Part shown: positions 55,394-63,051 of the stretch, in pieces
Numbering within the stretch: the stretch's first letter is position 1
Layout: the number at the start of each line of letters is the position of its first letter
DNA from: Streptomyces sp. SA15
GTDB taxonomy: Bacteria; Actinomycetota; Actinomycetes; Streptomycetales; Streptomycetaceae
Assembly (NCBI RefSeq): GCF_002291145.1
Contig: NZ_NTGE01000195.1
Span: forward strand, 90,492-154,491
Direction of reading: 5' to 3'
DNA: 64,000 bases
Made by a program: the position numbers and the translations under genes
Notes under the pieces: generated by a model
Database searches by the model: none
What the model saw: the letters and a program-made list of their open reading frames with translations, nothing else
Told to the model about the DNA's origin: nothing

Positions 55394-56215
55394 ATGCGTG
55401 CCCGAAGACCGATCCCGAGAGCGCGAGGACCGAGCGGACGGCGGACACCGCGTCCGGTGCGCATACCGGGCGCCGTGCTCGTGCTGCTCGGCTGCCTGCC
55501 CGGCCTCTCCGCCGCCGTCGCACTGCCCCTGTGCGCGGCCGGAATCGACCGTGCGAGTGGCGCCCGCGCACGGCCGGTCGTGGCCCGCCCCGCCGTCGCC
55601 GACCCCGCGGCCCGGCCACACATCGTGCCGAGATCCGCCTGGGCGGTCGACAGCACCCGCACCCGGCCGCCCCCGCGCTACGACGACAAGGTCGTCGCGG
55701 TCTTCGTCCACCACACCGACTCGCCCAACGACTACGACTGCGCCGACGCGCCCCGCATCATCCGCGGCCTCGCCGCAGGCCAGATCGACACCCGCCAGTT
55801 CGACGACATCGGCTACAACTTCCTCGTCGACCGCTGCGGCACCATCTACGAGGGCCGCGCGGGCGGCGTCGACCGCCCTGTCACCGGCGCCCACACCCAG
55901 GGCTTCAACCACCGCACGGCGGGCATCGCCGCCCTCGGCACGTTCACGGCCGGGGTCCCTGTCCCGCAGGCGATGGCCGACGCGATCGCCGCCCTGGCCG
56001 CCTGGAAGCTGAGCCTCGCCGACATCGACCCGCGCGCACGGGTCCAGCTGACGTCCAGCAACAGCCGCAGCCGGTACGAGGCCGGCACCACCGTCGCGCT
56101 GCCCGCCGTGGCGGGCCACAACGACGGGTTCAGGACCAGCTGCCCGGGCGCCGCCCTGAGCGCCCGCCTGCCGGAGATCAGGGAGCGGGCGGCACGACTG
56201 CAGGGCAGGAAGTGA
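55394..56215 (+). CDS. Peptidoglycan-recognition-type N-acetylmuramoyl-L-alanine amidase
   Basis: The 273-residue exported protein has a basic N-terminus and hydrophobic segment (about residues 22-50), then a PGRP/amidase_2 domain (about 75-265). Zinc ligands are visible: His in VFVHHTDSP, His in AVAGHND and Cys in TSCPGA, plus the Tyr of IGYNFLVD. It cuts the stem peptide from peptidoglycan. The ATG at 55394 has GTGGG upstream; a signal-anchor rather than cleaved signal is possible. The divergent MarP-like protease may process it. Confidence 0.9.
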   Translation: MRARRPIPRARGPSGRRTPRPVRIPGAVLVLLGCLPGLSAAVALPLCAAGIDRASGARARPVVARPAVADPAARPHIVPRSAWAVDSTRTRPPPRYDDKVVAVFVHHTDSPNDYDCADAPRIIRGLAAGQIDTRQFDDIGYNFLVDRCGTIYEGRAGGVDRPVTGAHTQGFNHRTAGIAALGTFTAGVPVPQAMADAIAALAAWKLSLADIDPRARVQLTSSNSRSRYEAGTTVALPAVAGHNDGFRTSCPGAALSARLPEIRERAARLQGRK

Positions 56216-56359
56216 GAGCCTGTGTCATATTTCCGGTCGGATGTGGAACTGGCCCTCAGGCCGGTCGTGCGGTCCACAGGAAGGTCACAGTCGGCACGCA
56301 GGCTGCTCAGATACCCGCCACCTACGGTCTTCACCAGAAGCCGACCGGAGGTGGGGATC

Positions 56360-56551
56360 ATGAGCAGGAACAGCAGCAGGCGCATGTGGACGGTGGTCTG
56401 TGCGGTCGCGACCGTCGTCCTGGGACCGGCCGCCGTCACGGCGTCCGCGCTCGACCAGGCCAACAAGGCACCGATGCATCACGCGGTGCGGGCCGACCAG
56501 AACCAGGCGTACATCCCGTCCGACACGACGCGCCGCAGGACCGCGGCGTAG
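56360..56551 (+). CDS. Small secreted peptide
   Basis: The 63-residue protein has a Sec signal (about residues 8-30, ending VTASA) and a short mature part of about 33 residues rich in Gln, Asn and His, ending in a basic tail. The ATG at 56360 has GGAGG seven bases upstream. No family known to me. Confidence 0.6.
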   Translation: MSRNSSRRMWTVVCAVATVVLGPAAVTASALDQANKAPMHHAVRADQNQAYIPSDTTRRRTAA

Positions 56552-56562
56552 AGACCACTCCT

Positions 56563-57081
56563 TCAGTCCCTGAACCGCTCCCACAGCTTGGGATACCGCT
56601 CCGCCAGCACCCGCTCGTTCTCGAAGTCGATGGGCGTCCCCTCCGGCTCCGAGGGCGCGGGCGGGATGCCCAGGTCGGGGGCGACGGTGCCGGTGAGCTG
56701 CTCGTACGCCTCGTCCGCCGCGTAGCCGAGTTCCTCGCCGTCGCCGTCGATCTCCTCGTCGAAGTCCTCCAGCAGGTCGGCGAGCGAGTCCGGGTCGTGC
56801 ACGCCCCCCTCGTACACCTCGCGGCCCTGGCCGATCAGCCAGCACCGGAAGAAGTCGAAGGCGTCGTCGCTCGCGCCGTCCAGCAGCACCCAGGCGGCGC
56901 CCCACAGGTCCCAGGTGTAGGCGCGGTTGTAGCGGGCCTCGAAGTGCCGGGCGAAGTCCAGGACCATCTCGGGATCCAGCTGGACAAGCCGCTCCACCAG
57001 CAGGTCGGCCTGCTCCTCGGGGTCGCCCTCGGCTGCCTCGCGGGAGGCGTCCATCAGCTCCCAGAACTCCGTCTCGTCCAT
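56563..57081 (-). CDS. DUF4240-domain protein
   Basis: The 172-residue acidic protein matches the DUF4240 pattern: DETEFWELMDASREAAEGDP at the start, FARHFEARYNRAYTWDLWGA in the middle and CWLIGQGREVYEGGVHDPDS near residue 95. Function unknown. The ATG at 57081 has little ribosome-binding site. Confidence 0.83.
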   Translation of the reverse strand: MDETEFWELMDASREAAEGDPEEQADLLVERLVQLDPEMVLDFARHFEARYNRAYTWDLWGAAWVLLDGASDDAFDFFRCWLIGQGREVYEGGVHDPDSLADLLEDFDEEIDGDGEELGYAADEAYEQLTGTVAPDLGIPPAPSEPEGTPIDFENERVLAERYPKLWERFRD

Positions 57082-57173
57082 CACGGGTCCAGCATCGGCC
57101 CTGGACGGGTGGGACGCACGTGGAGTGTGGCGGATTGTTATGTCCAGTTCAGTGTCTCGGACAGCCGGGCGCG

Positions 57174-58151
57174 TCACAGCGCGCCGTACATCCGGGCCAG
57201 ACGTATCGCGTCGCTCGCGAAACGCGCCCGCAGACCCTCGGGCGCCAGCACCTCGACCTCCGGCCCGAGCGCCGCGAGTTGCGTGTGGGCGACCTCCTCG
57301 GACTCCACCGGAAGCGTCACCGTCACCCACCCGTCCTCGTCGGTCGCGCCGGCGGCCTGAAGCGCCTCCCGGGCGGACTGGGGATCCACGGCGTACGGCA
57401 GTGCGCGCACCCCGTCCGCGGACAGCCGCACGACGACCTCCGCGTGCAGGATCGAGCGCGCGAACTGCTCTGCCCGCTCCTCCCAGAAGCCCGGCAGGTC
57501 GAACTCCTCGTCCCGTGCGAACCGCTCCTCGCCGGCCTCCACCGCCGTGAACCGGTCGATCCGGTACACCCGGTAGGACCCGCGCCCGGCCACCCGCGCG
57601 CACAGATACCAGACGCCCGCCTTGAGCACGAGCCCGTACGGCTCCAGCTCGCGCTCCACCTCGGCCTCTCTGCTCCGGTACCGCGTGACGATCCGCCGGT
57701 CGTCCCACACCGCGTCCGCGACGGCCGGCAGCAGCTCGGGCGTCTTCGGCTCCTTGAACCAGTTCGGCGCGTCCAGGTGGAAGCGCTGCGCCGCCGTACG
57801 AGAAGCGTCCCGCAGCGAGGGCAGGAGAGCCGCCGACACCTTCAGCCGGGCCGCGGAGGCCGCGTCCTCCAGCCCCATCTCGCGCAGGGCCCCCGGCACC
57901 CCGGACAGGAACAGCGCCTCGGCCTCGCCGCGGGCCAGCCCGGTCAGCCGCGTCCGGTACCCGCCGATGAGCCGGTAGCCACCGGCCCGTCCCCGGTCGG
58001 CGTACACCGGCACCCCCGCCTCCGACAGCGCCTGCGCGTCCCGCGTGACGGTCCGCTCGGACACCTCCAGCTCCCGCGCCAGCTCGGCGGCGGTCATGGA
58101 AGGCCGGGACTGGAGCAGCAGCACCATTTTGATGAGACGGGCAGCACGCAT
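57174..58151 (-). CDS. WYL-domain transcriptional regulator
   Basis: The 325-residue protein has an N-terminal DeoR/HTH_11-type domain (RAARLIKMVLLLQSRPSMTA, then LARELEVSERTVTRDAQAL) and a WYL domain (GLVLKAGVWYLCARVAGRGS, then YRVYRIDRFTAVE) with a WCX-like C-terminus. WYL regulators sense nucleic acid or nucleotide ligands, often in stress or defence. Here no defence genes are near. A terminator separates it from aceE on the same strand. Confidence 0.88.
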   Translation of the reverse strand: MRAARLIKMVLLLQSRPSMTAAELARELEVSERTVTRDAQALSEAGVPVYADRGRAGGYRLIGGYRTRLTGLARGEAEALFLSGVPGALREMGLEDAASAARLKVSAALLPSLRDASRTAAQRFHLDAPNWFKEPKTPELLPAVADAVWDDRRIVTRYRSREAEVERELEPYGLVLKAGVWYLCARVAGRGSYRVYRIDRFTAVEAGEERFARDEEFDLPGFWEERAEQFARSILHAEVVVRLSADGVRALPYAVDPQSAREALQAAGATDEDGWVTVTLPVESEEVAHTQLAALGPEVEVLAPEGLRARFASDAIRLARMYGAL

Positions 58152-58184
58152 ACGGCCATCATGCCGGGGCCCACTGACAACGAA

Positions 58185-58210
58185 GGGGGCACGGCGAACG
58201 CCGTACCCCC
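58185..58210. terminator. Terminator between aceE and the WYL gene
   Basis: GGGGGCACGGC (58185-58195) pairs with GCCGTACCCCC (58200-58210) with one mismatch and a 4-base loop, flanked by AA and TT. It lies 17 bases after the aceE stop. Confidence 0.78.
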
Positions 58211-58227
58211 TTCACATGAGCGATGAC

Positions 58228-60930
58228 CTACAGGCCGTACCGCTCCCGCGCCTCCTTCACCGCCGTCGCCTTGACCTCGCCGCGCCGGGCCAGCTGGGCC
58301 AGGGCCGCGACGACGACCGACTGGGCGTCGACGCCGAAGTGGCGGCGGGCCGCCTCACGGGTGTCCGACAGACCGAAGCCGTCGGCGCCCAGCGAGGAGT
58401 AGTCCTGCTCGACCCACTGCGCGATCTGGTCGGGAACCTGGCGCATGTAGTCGGAGACCGCCAGCACCGGGCCCTCGGCACCCTGGAGCGCCTGACGGAC
58501 GTACGGCACCCGCTCCTCGCCGCGCAGCAGCGCCGCGTCGGCCTCCAGCGCGTCGCGCCGCAGCTCGGTCCAGGAGGTCGCGGACCACACGTCGGCGGCC
58601 ACACCCCACTCCTCGGCGAGCAGCTTCTGCGCCTCGAGGACCCAGTGGATCGCCGTACCGGAACCCAGCAGCTGGATGCGCGGGGCGTTGGCGGCCGGGG
58701 ACAGCTCCGCCGACTCCGCCGTGTTGAAGCGGTACAGGCCCTTGACGATGCCCTCGTCGACGCCGACTCCGGACGGCTTCGCCGGCTGGGGCAGCGGCTC
58801 GTTGTAGACGGTGAGGTAGTAGAAGACGTTCGGGTCCTCACCCGGGGCCGCCTCGCCGTACATCCGGCGCAGACCGTCCTTGACGATCGTGGCGATCTCG
58901 TACGCGAAGGCCGGGTCGTACGTCAGCGCGGCCGGGTTGGTCGCCGCGATGACGGGGGAGTGGCCGTCGGCGTGCTGGAGGCCCTCGCCGGTGAGCGTGG
59001 TCCGTCCCGCGGTCGCGCCGACGAGGAAGCCGCGGCCGAGCTGGTCGCCGAGCTGCCACATCTGGTCGGCCGTGCGCTGCCAGCCGAACATCGAGTAGAA
59101 GATGTAGAACGGGATCATCGCCTCGCCGTGCGTGGAGTACGCGGTGGAAGCGGCGATGAAGTCGGCCATCGAACCGGCCTCGGTGATCCCCTCGTTGAGG
59201 ATCTGGCCGTTCTGGGCCTCCTTGTAGTACATCAGCTGGTCGCGGTCGACCGGCTCGTACGTCTGCCCCTTGGGCGAGTAGATGCCGAGCGACGGGAAGA
59301 GCGACTCCATGCCGAAGGTGCGCGCCTCGTCGGGGACGATCGGCACCCAGCGCTTGCCGGTCTCCTTGTCGCGGACCAGGTCCTTGATCAGACGGACGAA
59401 CGCCATGGTCGTGGCGACGTTCTGGGAGCCGGAGCCCTTGTCGAAGGAGGCGAAGGCCTTCTCGGAGGCGGCGGGCAGGGGGGCCAGTGCGTGCGTACGG
59501 CGGGCCGGGGCGGGGCCGCCGAGGGCCGCGCGGCGCTCCTGGAGGTAGCGGACCTCGGGGGAGTCGGCGCCCGGGTGGCCGTAGGGAACGACCCCGTCGA
59601 CGAACTGGCCGTCGGAGATGGGCAGTTCGAGAAGATCGCGCATCCTCTTGAACTCGTCCACCGTCAGCTTCTTCATCTGGTGGTTGGCGTTCTTCGACGC
59701 GAAGCCCTCGCCGAGGGTGTGGCCCTTGACCGTCTGGGCCAGGATGACCGTCGGGGCGCCCTTGTGCTCGACGGCCGCCTTGTAGGCCGCGTACACCTTG
59801 CGCGCCTCGTGACCTCCGCGGGAGAGGTGGAAACACTCCAGGATCTTGTCGTCGCTCAGCAGCTTCGCCATCTCGACCAGCGCCGGGTCGGAGCCGAAGA
59901 AGTCCTGGCGGATGTAGGCGGCGTCGCGGGTCTGGTACGTCTGCACCTGGGCGTCCGGTACCTCGCGGAGCCGGCGTACGAGCGCGCCGGTGGTGTCGAG
60001 CTGGAAAAGCTCGTCCCAGGCCGAACCCCACAGCGTCTTGATGACGTTCCAGCCGGCGCCGCGGAACTGGGCCTCCAGCTCCTGCACGATCTTGAAGTTG
60101 GCGCGGACCGGGCCGTCGAGACGCTGCAGGTTGCAGTTGATGACGAAGGTGAGGTTGTCCAGCTCCTCGCGGGCGGCGAGCGCGAGGGCCGCCGTCGACT
60201 CGGGCTCGTCCATCTCGCCGTCGCCGAGGAAGGCCCAGACGTGGGACTGGGAGACGTCCTTGATGCCGCGGGCGGTGAGGTAGCGGTTGAAGCGCGCCTG
60301 GTAGATCGCGGAGAGCGGGCCGAGGCCCATCGACACCGTCGGGAACTCCCACAGCCAGGGCAGGCGGCGCGGGTGCGGGTAGGAGGGCAGGCCGTTGCCG
60401 CCGGCCTCCCGGCGGAAGTTGTCGAGGTGCGTCTCGGTCAGCCGGCCGTCGAGGAAGGCGCGGGCGTAGATGCCGGGGGAGGCGTGGCCCTGGATGTAGA
60501 GCTGGTCGCCCGAGCCGTCGGTCTCCTTGCCCTGGAAGAAGTGGTTGAAGCCGGTCTCGTACAGCCAGGCGGCGGAGGCGAAGGTGGCGATGTGGCCGCC
60601 GACGCCGTGTTTGCTGCCCCGGGTCACCATCGCGGCCGCGTTCCAGCGGTTCCACGCGGTGATCCGGGCCTCCATCGCCTCGTCACCCGGTACGGCGGGC
60701 TCGGCGGCGGTCGGGATGGTGTTGACGTAGTCGGTTTCGAGCAGCTTGGGCAGCGCGATACCGGCGCCCTCGGCACGCTCCAGCGTGCGCCGCATCAGGT
60801 ACGCGGCACGGTGCGGCCCGGCCGCCTGGGCGACCGCGTCCAGCGAGGCCTGCCATTCGGCGGTCTCCTCCGGATCCCGGTCGGGGAGCTGGTCGAGCGC
60901 GCTCGGCTGGATGGCGTTGGGGTCGGTCAT
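58228..60930 (-). CDS. aceE: Pyruvate dehydrogenase E1 component (homodimeric type)
   Basis: The 900-residue enzyme decarboxylates pyruvate with thiamine diphosphate and passes the acetyl group to the lipoyl E2. The TPP motif begins at FLGDGEMDEPESTAALALAA and ends NCN about 30 residues later. RGSKHGVGGHIATFASAAWL and HSPVIAATNPAALTYDPAF are typical of homodimeric E1. The ATG at 60930 has GGAAGG upstream. A 17-bp palindrome lies about 142-158 bases upstream. A regulator gene (GntR/FCD) and an E2 gene are close. Confidence 0.97.
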   Translation of the reverse strand: MTDPNAIQPSALDQLPDRDPEETAEWQASLDAVAQAAGPHRAAYLMRRTLERAEGAGIALPKLLETDYVNTIPTAAEPAVPGDEAMEARITAWNRWNAAAMVTRGSKHGVGGHIATFASAAWLYETGFNHFFQGKETDGSGDQLYIQGHASPGIYARAFLDGRLTETHLDNFRREAGGNGLPSYPHPRRLPWLWEFPTVSMGLGPLSAIYQARFNRYLTARGIKDVSQSHVWAFLGDGEMDEPESTAALALAAREELDNLTFVINCNLQRLDGPVRANFKIVQELEAQFRGAGWNVIKTLWGSAWDELFQLDTTGALVRRLREVPDAQVQTYQTRDAAYIRQDFFGSDPALVEMAKLLSDDKILECFHLSRGGHEARKVYAAYKAAVEHKGAPTVILAQTVKGHTLGEGFASKNANHQMKKLTVDEFKRMRDLLELPISDGQFVDGVVPYGHPGADSPEVRYLQERRAALGGPAPARRTHALAPLPAASEKAFASFDKGSGSQNVATTMAFVRLIKDLVRDKETGKRWVPIVPDEARTFGMESLFPSLGIYSPKGQTYEPVDRDQLMYYKEAQNGQILNEGITEAGSMADFIAASTAYSTHGEAMIPFYIFYSMFGWQRTADQMWQLGDQLGRGFLVGATAGRTTLTGEGLQHADGHSPVIAATNPAALTYDPAFAYEIATIVKDGLRRMYGEAAPGEDPNVFYYLTVYNEPLPQPAKPSGVGVDEGIVKGLYRFNTAESAELSPAANAPRIQLLGSGTAIHWVLEAQKLLAEEWGVAADVWSATSWTELRRDALEADAALLRGEERVPYVRQALQGAEGPVLAVSDYMRQVPDQIAQWVEQDYSSLGADGFGLSDTREAARRHFGVDAQSVVVAALAQLARRGEVKATAVKEARERYGL

Positions 60931-61245
60931 GTCGCCGCCTTCCTCAGTCGAAGGGGGTTCCCTATGAGGGGTTTGGGGGTGCCCTTGGTCTTTGGCAGGA
61001 CAGGGCTGAGGCCTCGGTGCTGTGACACCATGCGGCTTCCGCCGCGTGGCCCGTCGAGGACTGTAACTCCCTGATCGATGATCGATCAAAGGGTTGAAGG
61101 TCAAAATCTCTCGATCGCGAGAAAGTCGGCACGGGGTGCCTCCGGCGGCGGCACCGGGTGTCGTGGCAGGGCGGGATTTTTGCAGGTCAGGAGCACGTTT
61201 GAGCGAGCGCATGCTCCAGTGGGTCCGGCACCGCCGACGGCGAGC
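60931..61245. other. aceE upstream region
   Basis: A 315-base region without a gene. It holds the perfect palindrome at 61072-61088 and, towards the GntR gene, AT-richer sequence with GTCAAAATCTCTCGATCGCG that may include the aceE promoter. Confidence 0.6.
61072..61088. promoter_or_regulatory. Perfect palindromic operator candidate upstream of aceE
   Basis: TGATCGAT-G-ATCGATCA has 8-bp perfect arms around one base. It lies within the divergent space ahead of aceE, where a repressor or activator would act. The neighbouring GntR/FCD regulator is one candidate; another sensor of the pyruvate or carbon state is possible. Confidence 0.6.
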
Positions 61246-61875
61246 TCAGGGTTCATGGCGCGGCGCGCAACCCAGCACATGCGCCTTCACCAGCTCGGCG
61301 ATCCTGGGATCCCGCCTCCGGAACGCCTCCACCAGCTCCTCGTGCTCCTCCGCGTACGACTGCTGCACCGTCCCCAGCCAGCGGATCGACAGCGCCGTGA
61401 ACACCTCGATGCCGAGGCCCTCCCAGGTGTGCAGCAGCACCGAGTTGCCCGCCGCCCGGACCAGTTCCCGGTGGAAGGCCACCGTGTGCCGCACCTGGCC
61501 AGTCCCGTCCGACTTGCGGTCGGCCTCGTACAGGGCGGCGACATGCGGTTCGAGGGCCGAGCAGTCCTCCGCCAGCTTGTGCGCCGCCAGCTCCGCCGCG
61601 ATCGCCTCCAGACCGGCCCGGACGGGATACGACTCCTCCAGATCGGCGGCCGTCAGGTTCCGCACCCGCACGCCCTTGTTCGGCGCCGACTCGATCAGCC
61701 GCAGCGACTCCAGCTCCCGCAGCGCCTCCCGCACCGGCGTCTGACTGACCTCCAGCTCGGTGGCGATCCGCCGCTCGACGATCCGCTCGCCCGGCTTCCA
61801 GCGCCCGCTGACGATCCCCTCCACGATGTGCTCGCGGATCTGCTCGCGCAGCGAGTGGACGACGGGCGCGGTCAT
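61246..61875 (-). CDS. GntR-family (FCD/FadR-type) transcriptional regulator
   Basis: The 209-residue protein has the GntR winged helix (REQIREHIVEGIVSGRWKPG, then TPVREALRELESLRLI) and an all-helical FCD ligand-binding domain with possible metal ligands (RHTVAFHREL and a later His). Such regulators sense organic acids. It lies upstream of aceE on the same strand, so control of pyruvate dehydrogenase by a keto- or hydroxy acid is plausible but unproved. The ribosome-binding site AAGGAG lies within the perfect palindrome CTCCTTAAGGAG. Confidence 0.87.
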   Translation of the reverse strand: MTAPVVHSLREQIREHIVEGIVSGRWKPGERIVERRIATELEVSQTPVREALRELESLRLIESAPNKGVRVRNLTAADLEESYPVRAGLEAIAAELAAHKLAEDCSALEPHVAALYEADRKSDGTGQVRHTVAFHRELVRAAGNSVLLHTWEGLGIEVFTALSIRWLGTVQQSYAEEHEELVEAFRRRDPRIAELVKAHVLGCAPRHEP

Positions 61876-62301
61876 GAGGGCTCCTTAAGGAGGGGCCGCC
61901 CATCGGCCCCGGGGGCGTTTGACGATTAGACAATAAGGCCGCACTCCCTTCAGTGAGGGGCGCACGGGGGCGCTTTCGTGCAGGTGAGACGAGGCTTACA
62001 CGCTCTCAGCCGGGCGTCTTCTGTCAAGAGACGGAACCCTGAGGGGCTCCCTCGGAGTCGCGGTCTGCAGAGGGCTCCCGCGCGGGGTGCCCCTCGGCAC
62101 GAGGGCCTGTCCGGCGGATCAGGTCGCAGGAAATCGGCGGTGCCCCATTCAACGCCGGTGAGCGGGGTCTGGTGCGTCCAGCTGCAAGGCGGAGGAGGGA
62201 GTCGACGCGGAGCGTCGGCGAGTGACGACAACGCGGCAGATGGGCGTGCCAGACCCCGCGTCTGCGGCATGATCCGCCGGACAGGCCCCTAGGGGGATGG
62301 C
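61876..62301. other. GntR upstream region with a MITE
   Basis: The 426-base stretch holds no gene. It has TTGACGATTAGACAATAAGG near 61919-61938, which may hold the regulator's promoter or operator, and the foldback element at 62103-62288. Confidence 0.6.
62103..62288. mobile_element. Foldback MITE with 19-bp perfect terminal inverted repeats
   Basis: GGGCCTGTCCGGCGGATCA (62103-62121) is the exact reverse complement of the right end (62270-62288). Inside, GCGGGGTCTGG (about 62163) and CCAGACCCCGC (about 62250) form a second, nested inverted repeat. No transposase fits in 186 bp. The GGGCCTGTCCGGCGGATC end is one I recall as common in Streptomyces intergenic DNA. CTAG follows the right end but not the left, so a target duplication cannot be shown. 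Confidence 0.78.
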
Positions 62302-62988
62302 ATGAACATCGGGGGACTGCGTGGACCGCTTCGCCGGACGGCCGCGGTGGCCGTGCTCGGCGCGCTGGTGGCCGTGACGGGCTGCGAGCGGACGTCCACA
62401 CGGGCGGAGGCGAAGCCGACGGGCACGGAGCAGATCACCGGCTTGGCGGGGCCGGCCGCGGTCGCGGGACAGCCCGCCGGGCCCGGCGGCGCCTGCGTCT
62501 TCGTCAAGCCGGACGGGGCACAGCGGTTCGGCCACGTCGGCTGGGGTTTCCGGATCAACGGCAGCGACCGCTGGGTGTACGGCGCGGTCGAGAACCCGAG
62601 CGGCAAGCTGTACACGCCGCCCGGCGGCGACATCGGCGCCTGGCACGCGGAGGGGTCGTACGCGCGCATGCTCAGCGAGATGTCCCGGGACGCCCACTAC
62701 CCGGGTAAGTCCGAGCACCCGTACAGCCGTTACCGGTGCACCGGCTCTTCGACGTACGACGTGGCGGCGGCCCGCGCGATGATCCGTACCGTCGCCGCCC
62801 GGGGCTTCCTCGTCGGCGTCGACCCGAAGACCGGCAAGCTCACCTCGCGGGACTGCCTCGACGCCACGTACGACGTGCTGAAGGCGTACAAGACGCGGCG
62901 CCTGACGCCCGCGGCGAAGCTGGCGATCCCGAATGTGTGGGTGGAGTCCCTGGTGGGGTGGTCGGACAAGCGGCTGACGCCGAGGTGA
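62302..62988 (+). CDS. Secreted lipoprotein of unknown function
   Basis: The 228-residue protein has a lipoprotein signal with Cys28 (VAVTGCERT), then an Ala/Gly/Pro-rich linker (to about residue 60) and a globular domain with FGHVGWGFRINGSDRWVYGA, Cys residues and a Tyr-rich stretch. The conserved His and later Cys might recall papain-like/NlpC folds, but I cannot show a catalytic set. The ATG at 62302 starts 13 bases after the MITE, with AGGGGG as its ribosome-binding site. Confidence 0.78.
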   Translation: MNIGGLRGPLRRTAAVAVLGALVAVTGCERTSTRAEAKPTGTEQITGLAGPAAVAGQPAGPGGACVFVKPDGAQRFGHVGWGFRINGSDRWVYGAVENPSGKLYTPPGGDIGAWHAEGSYARMLSEMSRDAHYPGKSEHPYSRYRCTGSSTYDVAAARAMIRTVAARGFLVGVDPKTGKLTSRDCLDATYDVLKAYKTRRLTPAAKLAIPNVWVESLVGWSDKRLTPR

Positions 62989-62996
62989 CAAACGCG

Positions 62997-63034
62997 CGGT
63001 GCCCCCGCCCGGAGAGCTCCGGACGGGGGCACCG
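62997..63034. terminator. Terminator between the lipoprotein and E2 genes
   Basis: The 17-base arms 62997-63013 (CGGTGCCCCCG and on) and 63018-63034 pair perfectly or nearly so over a 4-base loop, in the gap between two convergent genes. No strong T-run is seen on the plus strand. Confidence 0.82.
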
Positions 63035-63051
63035 TACAAGCGATTTGGTGG

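Noticed and set aside
58045..61074. 1009-codon open frame on the plus strand
   Set aside because: Antisense to aceE and the WYL gene; no recognisable domain.
61881..61892. Hairpin hiding the GntR ribosome-binding site
   Set aside because: CTCCTTAAGGAG has no loop bases, so it cannot fold on itself into a stable hairpin; it may only be a protein-binding palindrome.
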